Origin: Streptosporangium brasiliense
Lineage (GTDB): Bacteria > Actinomycetota > Actinomycetes > Streptosporangiales > Streptosporangiaceae
Length of the DNA: 64,000 bases
NCBI RefSeq assembly: GCF_030811595.1
Contig: NZ_JAUSRB010000002.1
Coordinates: 5,146,001-5,210,000, forward strand
Reading direction: 5' to 3'
The translations under genes were made by a program, and so were the position numbers. The notes beneath the pieces are model-generated. The model did no database searches and was not told the origin of the DNA. It worked only from the letters and a program-made list of their open reading frames with translations. Shown here piece by piece: positions 8,159 through 16,617 of this stretch (its first letter is position 1; each line of letters starts with the position of its first letter).

Positions 8159-9105
8159 GACGCGTCTCCCTTCGCGTGGGACAGCCGGGGATCGATGAGG
8201 GGATGGATCATGTCGACGAGGAGGTTGGCGGAGACGAAGGCCAGCACCACCAGCAGGCTGACGGCCTGCACGACCGGGAAGTCCTTGACGGTGACGGAGC
8301 CGACGAGCAGCTGGCCAACCCCCGAGAGGCCGAAGGCGGTCTCCACGATCGAGGTGCTGACCAGCAGGCCCGCCACGACGGTCCCGGTCACGGTCGTGAT
8401 CGGGCCGAGGGCGTTGCGGAGCACGTGCCGGCGCAGCACCTCCGTGCCGGCGATGCCGCGCGAGCGGGCCACCTCGACGTGCTCACGCGCCAACTCCTCC
8501 AGCATCGCCGCTCGGGTCACCCGGGCCAGCAGGCCGACGAAGGTCAGGGCGAGCGCCGCCGCCGGGAGCGTCAGGTGGGTGATCCGGTCGCCGAAGCCGG
8601 TGCCGTTGCCGAAGGCCGGGAACCAGCCCAACTGGAGGGAGAACAGCGAGATCAGCCCGATCGCGGCGACGAAGGCCGGGGTGGCCGTGGCGACGCCCGT
8701 GCCGATGAGGACCAGCCGGTCGACGACGCCCGGCCGCAGCGCGGCCAGCGCCCCGAGCGCCAGTCCGCCGACCAGGATGAGCAGGCCGGCGTAGCCGACG
8801 AGCCAGAGCGTCGTCGGCAGCCGGGCGGCGATCAGGCCGGCCACGTCCTGCCGGAACTGCACGGACCGGCCGAAGTCGCCGGTGACCACGCCGCCGACCC
8901 ACTTGACGTACTGGACCAGGAACGGGTCGTTCAGGTGGTACTGCGCCTTGATGGCCGCGATCGCCGCCGGTGACGCCGAGCGGCCTCCCAGGAGGAAGGC
9001 CGCCGGGTCCCCGGGGGCGAGGTGGACCGAGCCGAAGACCGCGAACGAGGTGGCGACCAGCATCGCGACGATTCCGGCGATCCGGCGGAGGAGGAAGTGC
9101 GCCAT
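8155..9105 (-). CDS. ABC transporter permease (DppB/OppB type)
   Basis: A 316-aa membrane protein starting MAHFLLRRIAGIVAMLVATS. It has the PGDPAAFLLGGRSAS periplasmic segment, LNDPFLVQYVKWVGGVVTGDFGRS and the EAA loop EELAREHVEVARSRGIAG, all typical of DppB/OppB. It begins 8 bp after the binding-protein gene ends (reading the minus strand), within the same tight operon. Confidence 0.9.
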   Translation of the reverse strand: MAHFLLRRIAGIVAMLVATSFAVFGSVHLAPGDPAAFLLGGRSASPAAIAAIKAQYHLNDPFLVQYVKWVGGVVTGDFGRSVQFRQDVAGLIAARLPTTLWLVGYAGLLILVGGLALGALAALRPGVVDRLVLIGTGVATATPAFVAAIGLISLFSLQLGWFPAFGNGTGFGDRITHLTLPAAALALTFVGLLARVTRAAMLEELAREHVEVARSRGIAGTEVLRRHVLRNALGPITTVTGTVVAGLLVSTSIVETAFGLSGVGQLLVGSVTVKDFPVVQAVSLLVVLAFVSANLLVDMIHPLIDPRLSHAKGDAS

Positions 9106-9113
9106 GACCGGGC

Positions 9114-10739
9114 TCAGCCGGCCGAACCCAGCGGGGCGGCCCAGGGATATTGGAGCTGGGCGATGCTGGTCGGTGCGCCCGTGAGCCGGTTGTTGAGGAA
9201 CATGGTGTGCGGCACCTCGTACAGCGGGATCCAGACCAGGTCACGGACCGCGATCTCCTGCAGCTCGGCGACCGTCGCGGCGCGGGCGGCGGGGTCGCTC
9301 TGGCCGCTCGCCCGGTCGAGCAGGGCGTCGTAGTCCGGGTTGGAGTAGCCGCCGTAGTTGGCGAAGTTGCCCGTCTGCAGGTTCCCGTAGAACTCCAGCG
9401 GGTCGGGGGTGGAGTCGTACCAGCTCGTCATCATCAGGTCGAGTCCCTCGCGGGCCTTCGGGTCGGAGAACAGCGCCGTGTAGGCGTCCGGGGCGACCGC
9501 CTTCAGCTCGACCTCCAGGCCGATGGCGCGCCCCGCCGCCTGCGCCGCGTTGGCGATGACGCCGATCTCCGGGGAGAGCGTGCTGGTCGCCATCACGATC
9601 TTCTTTCCGGTGGCGCCGGCCTCCTGGATCAGCTTCTTCGCCCCGGCGAGATCCTGGGTGAGGGCCCCGAGCTTGGCGTAGTAGCCCTCGGCGGCCTCCA
9701 CGGCGATTCCCCAGGCGCCGGTCGCGGCGGGCGCCTTCGCCGGTGTGGCGACCCCGCCCGCGGCGGCCTTGATGATGCCCGTGCGGTCGAGCGCCATGGA
9801 CAGCGCCCTGCGGACGCGGACGTCACCGAGCGTGCCCTTGAGGTCGGTGGGGATCAGGCTCACGGCCGTGGTGCTGGGCCCGAAGTAGAGCTTTCCGTTG
9901 GTGGCGGCGCGCAGTCTGGCGAGGCCGCTGGGCGGCAGCAGGTAGCCGCCGTCGACCTCGCCGGCGAGCATCGTGTTGATGCGGGCGGAGGGGTCCTGGA
10001 TGAACACGTTCTTGACCGTGCTCACCTTGGGGGCGAGGGTCGGGTCCCAGTAGCCGTCGAACTTCTTGAGAGTGATCGACTGGCCCTTCTGCCACGTGTC
10101 GAGGGTGAACGGGCCGGTGCAGTTGACGCCGACGTCCGGGGTGCCGTAGCCCTGCCCGGCCTTGGCCAGGAACGCGGCGCTCTCGACGGTCCCGGCGGAG
10201 GTGCCCATCTCCTCGTTGAAGAGCTGGTCGGGTCGCTTCAGACGGACCGTGACCTCCATCGGGCCGGTCTTCTCGACCGACTCGACGTTGCGGAAGGCCG
10301 AGACCCAGTAGGAGCCGATCTTGGGGTTCAGGTGGCGGCGCAGGCTGGCGACGACGTCCTCGGCGGTGAGCGTGGAGCCGTCGTGGAAGCGCACCCCCGG
10401 GCGGATCGTGTAGACCCAGCGCCTGGGGTCGGGGGAGGCCACGGAACTGGCCAGGCCCGGCTGCAGCTTCAGGTCGGGCGTGATCCGCATGAGCTGCTCG
10501 CACACGTTGGCGAGCACGGTGTTGGGCGGGTAGTCGAAGGCGTAGGCGTAGTCCAGGGACTGCGGCTCGGCGTAGAGCGACCAGGTGACCGAGTCCACCG
10601 GGCCCTTGGCCGGCGGGGTGTCCTTGGTGATCTCGAAAGCGGCGGAGTCTCCACCGAGGCCGGCGCGTGGAGTGCCGCCGCACGCGGCGGTCGCGAGCGC
10701 GAGCAGCGCGGTCACGGCGGCGAAACGGGAGGTGCGCAT
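9114..10739 (-). CDS. Extracellular solute-binding lipoprotein (SBP family 5)
   Basis: A 541-aa protein starting MRTSRFAAVTALLALA. A signal peptide ends in a lipobox-like TAAC, so it should be lipid-anchored outside the membrane. The mature part carries family 5 motifs: YAFDYPPNTVLANVCEQLMR, YTIRPGVRFHDGSTLTAEDVV and the DVRVRRALSMALDR strand-helix. It captures the substrate for the DppBCDF-like importer. It is the first gene of the minus-strand operon. The start is supported by AGAGGTGG just upstream. The ligand is not predictable; peptides, nickel chelates, glycosides and opines are all known for the family. Confidence 0.9.
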   Translation of the reverse strand: MRTSRFAAVTALLALATAACGGTPRAGLGGDSAAFEITKDTPPAKGPVDSVTWSLYAEPQSLDYAYAFDYPPNTVLANVCEQLMRITPDLKLQPGLASSVASPDPRRWVYTIRPGVRFHDGSTLTAEDVVASLRRHLNPKIGSYWVSAFRNVESVEKTGPMEVTVRLKRPDQLFNEEMGTSAGTVESAAFLAKAGQGYGTPDVGVNCTGPFTLDTWQKGQSITLKKFDGYWDPTLAPKVSTVKNVFIQDPSARINTMLAGEVDGGYLLPPSGLARLRAATNGKLYFGPSTTAVSLIPTDLKGTLGDVRVRRALSMALDRTGIIKAAAGGVATPAKAPAATGAWGIAVEAAEGYYAKLGALTQDLAGAKKLIQEAGATGKKIVMATSTLSPEIGVIANAAQAAGRAIGLEVELKAVAPDAYTALFSDPKAREGLDLMMTSWYDSTPDPLEFYGNLQTGNFANYGGYSNPDYDALLDRASGQSDPAARAATVAELQEIAVRDLVWIPLYEVPHTMFLNNRLTGAPTSIAQLQYPWAAPLGSAG

Positions 10740-10810
10740 CAGACCACCTCTTTCTGAACGGGCCGCGACGTTTTGCGCCGTGCGGCTGAGGTGCCAGCGA
10801 GTATTGGTGA

Positions 10811-10848
10811 AGGAACGTTCCTGCACAAGGGATGGAAGGAACGATTCT
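10811..10848. promoter_or_regulatory. Two LacI-type operator-like repeats between importer operon and regulator
   Basis: AGGAACGTTCCT (10811-10822) is a perfect 12-bp palindrome with the central CG typical of LacI-family operators. A second, imperfect copy, AGGAACGATTCT (10837-10848), lies 26 bp further on centre to centre. Both are followed by CTGCA/CTGCAA-like sequence. They sit about 70-110 bp upstream of the binding-protein start and 54-91 bp upstream of the LacI-type gene, so they could control both directions. Confidence 0.6.
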
Positions 10849-10901
10849 GCAACGGTGGCAGGGGTAGCGGACGGCGCAGGCCGGGTGGCAGGATCACGCC
10901 C

Positions 10902-11951
10902 ATGAGCCAGTCAGACCGCAGCTCCGCCGTACGGGTCCGCCTGGTGGACGTGGCCCGTGCCGCGGGGGTCTCCAAGACGACCGTGTCGGACGCGCTGAAC
11001 GGAGCCGGACGCCTGCCCGCGGCCACCCGCGAGCACGTACGGCAGGTGGCGCGCCGTCTCGGCTATCGCCCGAACGCCACGGCGCGGCTGCTGCGCGCCG
11101 GGCACACCCGGCTGATCGGCTTCGCGGCGCGGGAGTACGTCGAGACGCCGTGGGTCTACGCCGAGCTGGCCTACTTCGGGCAGCTCGTCACCGCCGCGAC
11201 CCGGGCGGCCCTGACCCACGGATACGGGGTCGTCCTGCTGCCCACCTCCGGGCCGGACGACTGCTGGCTGGACATGCCGCTGGACGGCGTGTTCGTCGTC
11301 GACCCGGTCGAGGGGGACCCGATGGTCGGGGACTTCCTCGCGGCGGGCATCCCGGTGGTCTCCGACCGGCGGGCCCTGGCGGAGGCGACGGGCGGGGCGG
11401 GGACGGTCGGCCGGTGGATCGACTTCGACCACGGGGGCGCCGTGCGCCGGGTCCTGGACCACCTGGAGGCCGCCGGCGCCGAGCGGATCGCGGTCGTCGC
11501 GGGCGCGACCACGGCCTGCTTCCACCAGGAATCGGCCGCCGCCTACCGGGACTGGTGCGCCGAGCGGGGCCGTGAACCCTCCATCGTCTGCCTCCCCGGC
11601 CCCGGCCTGCAGCCGACGCTCGAGGCCGTCGAGGAACTGCTCGACGGTCCGGCCCCGCCGGACGCGCTCTTCATCCTGGTCGAGGTCAACCCGCCGCTCC
11701 TGCTGGAGGCGGTCCGCAGGTGCGGCCGGTCCGTCCCCGACGACCTGCTGCTCGTCTGCACCACGGAGGACCCGACGGCCCTGCACACGGATCCGCCGAT
11801 CAGCACGCTCAGCTTCCTGCCCGGCGAGACGGCCGAGGCCGCGGTGGAACTGCTCGTGGACAGCGTCGAAGGCCGCGCGGGAGAGCCCGGCCGGCTCTTC
11901 TCGGCCGAACTCCGGATCCGCGCGTCCTCGGCCTTCCCGGCCACCGCGTAG
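10902..11951 (+). CDS. LacI-family transcriptional regulator
   Basis: A 349-aa regulator starting MSQSDRSSAVRVRLVDVARAAG. The N-terminal LacI helix-turn-helix is VARAAGVSKTTVSDALNG, followed by the hinge GYRPNATARLLRAG and a periplasmic-binding-like effector domain. It is divergent from the ABC importer operon and is the obvious candidate repressor of it. LacI proteins usually respond to sugars, so pairing with a peptide-type importer and amide hydrolases is slightly unusual; the effector might be a glycoside or an amide. Confidence 0.9.
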   Translation: MSQSDRSSAVRVRLVDVARAAGVSKTTVSDALNGAGRLPAATREHVRQVARRLGYRPNATARLLRAGHTRLIGFAAREYVETPWVYAELAYFGQLVTAATRAALTHGYGVVLLPTSGPDDCWLDMPLDGVFVVDPVEGDPMVGDFLAAGIPVVSDRRALAEATGGAGTVGRWIDFDHGGAVRRVLDHLEAAGAERIAVVAGATTACFHQESAAAYRDWCAERGREPSIVCLPGPGLQPTLEAVEELLDGPAPPDALFILVEVNPPLLLEAVRRCGRSVPDDLLLVCTTEDPTALHTDPPISTLSFLPGETAEAAVELLVDSVEGRAGEPGRLFSAELRIRASSAFPATA

Positions 11952-11972
11952 GCCCGGCGCGGGCCCCGTGCC

Positions 11973-12428
11973 TCATCTCACCTCGTAGGCGTCGTAGAGC
12001 ACGGCGTCGGGGGTGCGCGTGCCGGACGCGACGGCCAGCGAGCGGTTGAGCCAGCGATATGCGGGCGCTCCGGTCTCGAAACGGCAGAACAGCCGGAAGT
12101 AGTACTCGGCGGGGTTCACCTCCTCGCCCCCGGCGAGCCGCGCCATCACCTCGGGCGGACCGTGCCGGACGCCGGTGGTCTGCAGGTAGATCAGGGCGCC
12201 GTCACGTGTGCGCAGCGTGTAACGGGTGTCGATGCTCGCGCTCGCGTCCGGGTGCACGACCTGCCAGTCGGCTCCGCCCGGCAGGATCTCACCGGACAGC
12301 CGCGGGCCCTCGAAGGAGCCGCCGGCGATGTTGATGATCCGGCGACGGCCCCAGGGGGAGTCGCCGAGTTCCAGGACCGGGTCGAGCTCCACCCGGAAGG
12401 CGGCCAGCGGGGTCAGCTCGGGTCTCAT
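11973..12428 (-). CDS. DUF3237 domain-containing protein
   Basis: A 151-aa protein starting MRPELTPLAAFRVELDP. The fold markers GRRRIINIAGGSFEGPRLSGEILPGGADW and the later YYFRLFCRFETGAPAYRWLNRSL are characteristic of DUF3237. The start overlaps the stop of the monooxygenase gene by 4 bp (ATGA), so the two are co-translated. Family function is unsettled; members often sit with aromatic or steroid catabolic oxidoreductases. It is convergent with the LacI gene. Confidence 0.85.
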   Translation of the reverse strand: MRPELTPLAAFRVELDPVLELGDSPWGRRRIINIAGGSFEGPRLSGEILPGGADWQVVHPDASASIDTRYTLRTRDGALIYLQTTGVRHGPPEVMARLAGGEEVNPAEYYFRLFCRFETGAPAYRWLNRSLAVASGTRTPDAVLYDAYEVR

Positions 12429-13666
12429 GCCGGCGCCACGCCGTAGGAGGGGCGCTCGTTGAGCAGCCGGGGATCGAAGCCGGCGGTGCGCTTGTAGGCG
12501 GCCGCGATGCCCTCGCGTTCGGCCGCCGGGATCACGTCCTCGATGTCGGTGAACCCGCCGGGGGCGCGCTCGTGGGCGATTCTCATCACCACCTCCGGCC
12601 CCATGCTCCGGTTGGCCAGGCACAGAGCGGTCGTCACGGGCCGCCGCCGCTCCTCGTAGGCGCACAGAGCCTGCTCGGGGGACCGGCCGACGGCGAGTTC
12701 GTAGGCGAGCACGCGGGCGTCGAGCACCGCCTGGGAGGCGCCGTTGGAGCCGATGGGGTACATCGCGTGGGCGGCGTCGCCGAGCAGGGTCACCCGGCCG
12801 TGCGACCAGCGCGGGAGCGGGTCCCGGTCGACCATCGGGTACTCGTAGACGGCCTCGGCCGCCGAGATCAGTCCCGGCACGTCCAGCCAGTCGAACCGCC
12901 AGTCGCCGAAGTGGCGCAGGACCTCGGCGGGCTCCACGGGCCGGTTCCAGTCGCCGCGCGCGACGGCCTCGTCCATGGGGCGCTCGGCGATCCAGTTGAC
13001 CAGGCTCGGGGCCGCCTCCTGGATCGGGTAGGCGACGAACTTCGCGGTGCCGTCCCCAGCCATGATCATGGAGCGGCCGGAGAGGAACGGCCGCGCGCGG
13101 GACACCCCGCGCCACAGGACCAGGCCGTTCCACGGCGGTGGCCCCTCGTCGGGGTAGAGCAGGGCTCGGAGCGCCGAATGGATCCCGTCGGCGCCGATGA
13201 GCACCTCACCGGTCAGCTCGGTCTCCCCACCGGCGGTCGCGAACCGGGCCGATACCGTGCCGCCCTCCTGGTGGAAGCCGGTGAGCGTGTGACCCGGCCG
13301 CACCGCGGCCTCGCCCAGCCGCCTGCGCACCTCCGCCAGCAGCAGCATCTGCAGCCGGCCCCGGTGCACCGAGAACTGCGGCCAGCGGTATCCGGCGCGC
13401 AGGCCGCGGGGCTCGGACCAGATCGGCGAACCGTAGCGGTTGTGGTAGGCGAGCTCCCCGGTGGCCACGCCGATCCCGGCGAGCTGGTCGGACAGGCCCA
13501 GCTCGGCCAGTTCGCGGACCGCGTGAGGGAGCAGGTTGATGCCCACGCCCAGCGGGCGCAGCTCCGCGGCGGCCTCGGCGATCACCACCTCGGTCATACC
13601 CGCCGCGTGCAGGCTCAGGGCCGTGGCCAGCCCGCCGATGCCGGCACCCACGATGACCACTGACAT
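12425..13666 (-). CDS. FAD-dependent monooxygenase (PHBH/UbiH fold)
   Basis: A 413-aa flavoprotein. The N-terminal dinucleotide-binding motif is VVIVGAGIGGLATALSLHAAG (residues ~4-24), the middle DG motif is VLIGADGIHSALR, and the second FAD motif is GRVTLLGDAAHAMYPIGSNGASQAV. This is the class A hydroxylase layout, so it probably hydroxylates an aromatic or related ring using NAD(P)H and oxygen. It forms an operon with the DUF3237 gene and is divergent from the MarR regulator. Confidence 0.88.
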   Translation of the reverse strand: MSVVIVGAGIGGLATALSLHAAGMTEVVIAEAAAELRPLGVGINLLPHAVRELAELGLSDQLAGIGVATGELAYHNRYGSPIWSEPRGLRAGYRWPQFSVHRGRLQMLLLAEVRRRLGEAAVRPGHTLTGFHQEGGTVSARFATAGGETELTGEVLIGADGIHSALRALLYPDEGPPPWNGLVLWRGVSRARPFLSGRSMIMAGDGTAKFVAYPIQEAAPSLVNWIAERPMDEAVARGDWNRPVEPAEVLRHFGDWRFDWLDVPGLISAAEAVYEYPMVDRDPLPRWSHGRVTLLGDAAHAMYPIGSNGASQAVLDARVLAYELAVGRSPEQALCAYEERRRPVTTALCLANRSMGPEVVMRIAHERAPGGFTDIEDVIPAAEREGIAAAYKRTAGFDPRLLNERPSYGVAPA

Positions 13667-13682
13667 CCGTACTCTCCCGAGT

Positions 13683-13705
13683 AAATGTTTTGGCCTTAAC
13701 TATTT
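13683..13705. promoter_or_regulatory. AT-rich imperfect inverted repeat, possible MarR operator
   Basis: Within the 97-bp gap between the monooxygenase and MarR genes there is an AT-rich stretch with AAAT at one end and ATTT at the other and partial dyad symmetry (AAATnnTT and its complement). It is close to the monooxygenase start. Symmetry is incomplete, so this is only a candidate. Confidence 0.3.
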
Positions 13706-13763
13706 CGTCCTTCATCATCTAGAGTCAGTGGCGTCGGCGCAAGACCCTGAGAAGATCGGACGC

Positions 13764-14264
13764 ATGAACGAATCGGCCGAGAGCTGGTACGAGGCGCACG
13801 CGAGAGACCGGGTGGCGGACATGCGGACGCCGGCGGACTCCCGCGCCTTCACGCTCTCCTACAACGTGCTGCAGCTCTCCCAGATGCTGGTCAACGATCT
13901 GGAGTCCCGGGTGCACCGGCCGCGCGGGCTCACGTTGCCGGGCTTCCGGCTGATGTTCAAGCTGTGGCTGCTGGGACCCACCCAGTCGGCCCGGCTCGCC
14001 GAGATGTCGGTGCTGACCCGCTCGGCGGTGTCGAACCTGGTCAACACGCTGGAGCGGGAGGGGCTGGTGGAGCGCAGCCGGACCGTCGCCGATCGAAGGC
14101 TGGTCTACGTCGATCTCACCGAGAAGGGGCGGGCGATGGTGACCGAGGCATTCGAGCTCCAGACCCGGCGTGAGCGGTCCTGGTTCACCGCGCTCGACGA
14201 GACCGAGCAGGCGCGGTTCGTCGCGATGATGCGGAAGCTGATCGAGTCCCGGCCGCAGGACTGA
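13764..14264 (+). CDS. MarR-family transcriptional regulator
   Basis: A 166-aa regulator starting MNESAESWYEAHARDRV. It has the winged helix (SARLAEMSVLTRSAVSNLVNTLEREGLVERSRTVADRRLVYVDLTEKG) with the DRR wing motif of MarR. It is divergent from the FAD monooxygenase/DUF3237 pair and likely represses it until an aromatic ligand binds (inference from context). A long N-terminal helix precedes the DNA-binding domain. Confidence 0.88.
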   Translation: MNESAESWYEAHARDRVADMRTPADSRAFTLSYNVLQLSQMLVNDLESRVHRPRGLTLPGFRLMFKLWLLGPTQSARLAEMSVLTRSAVSNLVNTLEREGLVERSRTVADRRLVYVDLTEKGRAMVTEAFELQTRRERSWFTALDETEQARFVAMMRKLIESRPQD

Positions 14265-14330
14265 CGGCGGCCCGGCCTGCGGTGCCGCACGGTACGCAGG
14301 ATCGGGGCCGGCCCTCGCCGCCGGCCCCGC

Positions 14331-14444
14331 AGCCCGCCGTCATGGCCCTGGCCGCCGGCCCCCGGCGGCCCGCTGACACGGCCCTGGAGCCCGCCGTCAT
14401 GGCCCTGGCCGCCGGCCCCCCGGGGCCCGCTGACACGGCCCTCG
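14331..14444. repeat. 57-bp tandem duplication between convergent genes
   Basis: Two nearly identical 57-bp copies begin at 14331 and 14388, followed by a shorter degenerate piece. They lie in the 213-bp spacer between the MarR gene and the 3' end of the TPR gene. They contain no believable gene. Confidence 0.75.
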
Positions 14445-14477
14445 CGGTCGGCCCTGGAGCCTGCCGTCAGCCCGCCG

Positions 14478-16331
14478 TCAGGGCCCCGGCGGCCGGCCGG
14501 CCAGCTCCCGCCGGATGTCGTCGTCGTCCGGTGCCAGCTCCAGCGCACGGGTGAGGTCGGCCACCGCCGCCTCCTCCCGCCCCGCGGCGCGCAGCGCCAT
14601 CGCCCGGTTGAACAGCAGCGCGGGGTCCGCGCCGGGTTCCAGGGCGCGGGTGAAGTCGGCGACCGCGCCCTCCGGGTCGCCGGTCTCGAAGGCCAGCATC
14701 CCCCGGCTGGCCCAGGCGGCCGCGAGCGAGGGGGCACCCTCCAGCGCCCGGTCGAACGCGGCCCGGGCCTCCTTGTGGTGACCCTCGGCCATCTCGACCT
14801 GGCCCAGCGCGCACAGCAGATACGGGTTGGCCGGATCCAGCGCGAGCCCGGCCTCCGCGTCGGCCCTGGCCCTGCCGTGGTCGCCGAGCGCGGCCAGCAG
14901 CCCGGCCCGGTTGGCCAGCCCGTCCACGAACTCCGGATCCAGCTCCAGGGCGTGGTCCAGGTCGACGAGCGCCCCCTGGTGGTCGCCGGCGGAGAAGCGG
15001 ATCTCGGCCCGGTTGTAGTACGGCTCGGGGAAGGGCGGGCCGGCCCGCATCGCCGTCTCGTAGTCGGCGATCGCCGCCTCCCGCCGACCCAGCCGGTGCA
15101 GCAGGTTGCCCCGGTCGATGTAGTAGTCGGGGTAGCCGGGGTCGGCCGCTATCACCGCGTCCAGGTCCTCCAGGGCGTCCTCGGGGCGGCCCAGCATGAC
15201 GGCGAGCTGCGCCCGGTTGGCCAGCAGCACCATCCGGTGGATCGGGTGCTCGCCCGGCGGCAGGTCGCGCTCGGCCAGCTCCACCGCCTCCTGGACGAGC
15301 TCCAGCGCCCTGGCGGGGGCGCCCCGCCGTACCTCCACCAGCGCCCGGCCGTTGAGGTCGAAACCCAGTTTGAAAGCGCGCTCGCGCGGGTCGGGCAGCA
15401 GCGTGGAGATGGCGATCGCCTGGTTCACCCAGGCCAGCGCGGCGTCCAGATCGCGCCGGGCCGGGTCGTGGTGGCGGACCTTGAGCATCCCGGTGGAGTA
15501 GGCGGCGGCCGCGTGCGTGAGAGGGGAGACGCTTTCACGCCTGGCCAGGTCGAACAGCGCCTCGGCCTCGTCCTCGCGGTTCAGCGAGCCGAGCGCGGTC
15601 GCGGTGCTGTGCAGGAAGCGCCACCAGGTCTCCGGCTCGGCCGCCGGGTCGGTCAGCGCCAGCGCGCGCTGCCCCAGCTCCACCACCGCGTCGTGGTAGC
15701 CCGCGTCCAGGCACCACTCGACCGCGAACCGGAGGGCCTCGACCGCCCTGTGCGGATCGGTGCCGTGCTCGCGGTGGTAGGGGATCGCTCCGAGCCGGGC
15801 GCCGACCGTCCCCTCCCGCTCCAGCTCCTCGGCCCGCGCGTCGTGCTCCTCCGGAGCGAGGGGCTCGTCCGGTACGGCCTGCTCGCCGACCACGACGGTC
15901 AGCAGCCGCGGGGCGATCCGCCGCCGCAGCACCGCCAGCAGCTCGCGGTCGGTGGGGTCGGCCCGGTGGGCGTTCTCCACCACGAGGGTCCGCGGCCCGA
16001 CCTCCGCCAGGTGTTCACCGACGAGCTCGGTCAGCCCGTTGGACAGGCGGAGCGTGCGGCGGGGCGCGTGGACCAGGATCCGTTCCGCCCTGGGCAGCCG
16101 GTCGGCCACCGACCGGCGCCTGGCGGGGACCAGCCCGTGCAGGTCGGGAGCCATGGCGCGCAGTTCTATGTCGTAGCGGGCGACCAGATCCGGCCGGGCC
16201 GCCGAGGCCAGCGCCGAGGCGATCGCGCCCCCGGCGGTGTAGGGGCCCCGCAGGCGCCGGTCGGCGTCCACGGGAGGCAGGAGCAGAGGAGGGAGGGGCG
16301 GGTTTTCTGATGGGAGCGGTCCCCGGCTCAC
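14478..16331 (-). CDS. TPR-repeat protein with an N-terminal degenerate ATPase-like domain
   Basis: A 617-aa cytosolic protein. The start is GTG at 16331 with AAAGGAG upstream. The first ~170 residues (RRLRGPYTAGGAIASALASA, then RTLVVENAHRADPTDRELLAVLRRR) resemble the Walker B/sensor part of an AAA/STAND module, but I see no P-loop, so nucleotide binding is doubtful. The C-terminal half holds at least seven tetratricopeptide repeats, for example EDALEDLDAVIAADPGY and GALVDLDHALELDPEF, a protein- or peptide-binding superhelix. It lies 71 bp downstream of a 24-residue peptide gene on the same strand, likely one transcript. The role is unknown; it may bind or regulate the peptide. Confidence 0.8.
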   Translation of the reverse strand: MSRGPLPSENPPLPPLLLPPVDADRRLRGPYTAGGAIASALASAARPDLVARYDIELRAMAPDLHGLVPARRRSVADRLPRAERILVHAPRRTLRLSNGLTELVGEHLAEVGPRTLVVENAHRADPTDRELLAVLRRRIAPRLLTVVVGEQAVPDEPLAPEEHDARAEELEREGTVGARLGAIPYHREHGTDPHRAVEALRFAVEWCLDAGYHDAVVELGQRALALTDPAAEPETWWRFLHSTATALGSLNREDEAEALFDLARRESVSPLTHAAAAYSTGMLKVRHHDPARRDLDAALAWVNQAIAISTLLPDPRERAFKLGFDLNGRALVEVRRGAPARALELVQEAVELAERDLPPGEHPIHRMVLLANRAQLAVMLGRPEDALEDLDAVIAADPGYPDYYIDRGNLLHRLGRREAAIADYETAMRAGPPFPEPYYNRAEIRFSAGDHQGALVDLDHALELDPEFVDGLANRAGLLAALGDHGRARADAEAGLALDPANPYLLCALGQVEMAEGHHKEARAAFDRALEGAPSLAAAWASRGMLAFETGDPEGAVADFTRALEPGADPALLFNRAMALRAAGREEAAVADLTRALELAPDDDDIRRELAGRPPGP

Positions 16332-16402
16332 CAGTCTCCTTTATCTATGTCGTTCTGGAGGCCGGCGCCCATCGCTGAGCGCCGGTTCGGTGTTTTTCGG
16401 TC

Positions 16403-16477
16403 TCAGCCGACGTGCTTGGGGCTGGCGGCCCCGCGGAGCGTGACGGTGCCAGGCTTGTGAACAATGACGCGCTTCAT
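16403..16477 (-). CDS. Small peptide gene (24 aa) upstream of the TPR gene
   Basis: A 25-codon ORF starting MKRVIVHKPGTVTLRG and ending in KHVG before TGA. It has GAGAGG 7 nt before the ATG and a recognisable promoter 35-64 bp upstream, in unusually AT-rich DNA. It is followed after 71 bp by the TPR gene on the same strand. The peptide is basic, with no Cys and no hydrophobic signal. The layout (own promoter, tiny product, dedicated larger protein next door) suits a signalling peptide or peptide precursor. No modifying enzyme is visible nearby. A leader peptide is the alternative. Confidence 0.55.
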   Translation of the reverse strand: MKRVIVHKPGTVTLRGAASPKHVG

Positions 16478-16511
16478 TGCGATGCCTCTCTCGGAATAAC
16501 AACAAACGGCA

Positions 16512-16541
16512 AGTATTCGCATTAATCACCCATATTGACAA
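16512..16541 (-). promoter_or_regulatory. Sigma-70-like promoter for the small peptide/TPR unit
   Basis: On the minus strand TTGTCA (16536-16541) is followed after 18 nt by AATACT (16512-16517). Transcription would start near 16505 and give a leader of about 28 nt before the ATG at 16477. The surrounding 70 bp are markedly AT-rich compared with neighbours. Confidence 0.55.
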
Positions 16542-16617
16542 GATCTTCTTCTTACAGTGGCCTCATCCGGACAGGTCGCCGGGCGGTCCGGCGCCACCTG
16601 TCCCGCCCGCGGGCCGG

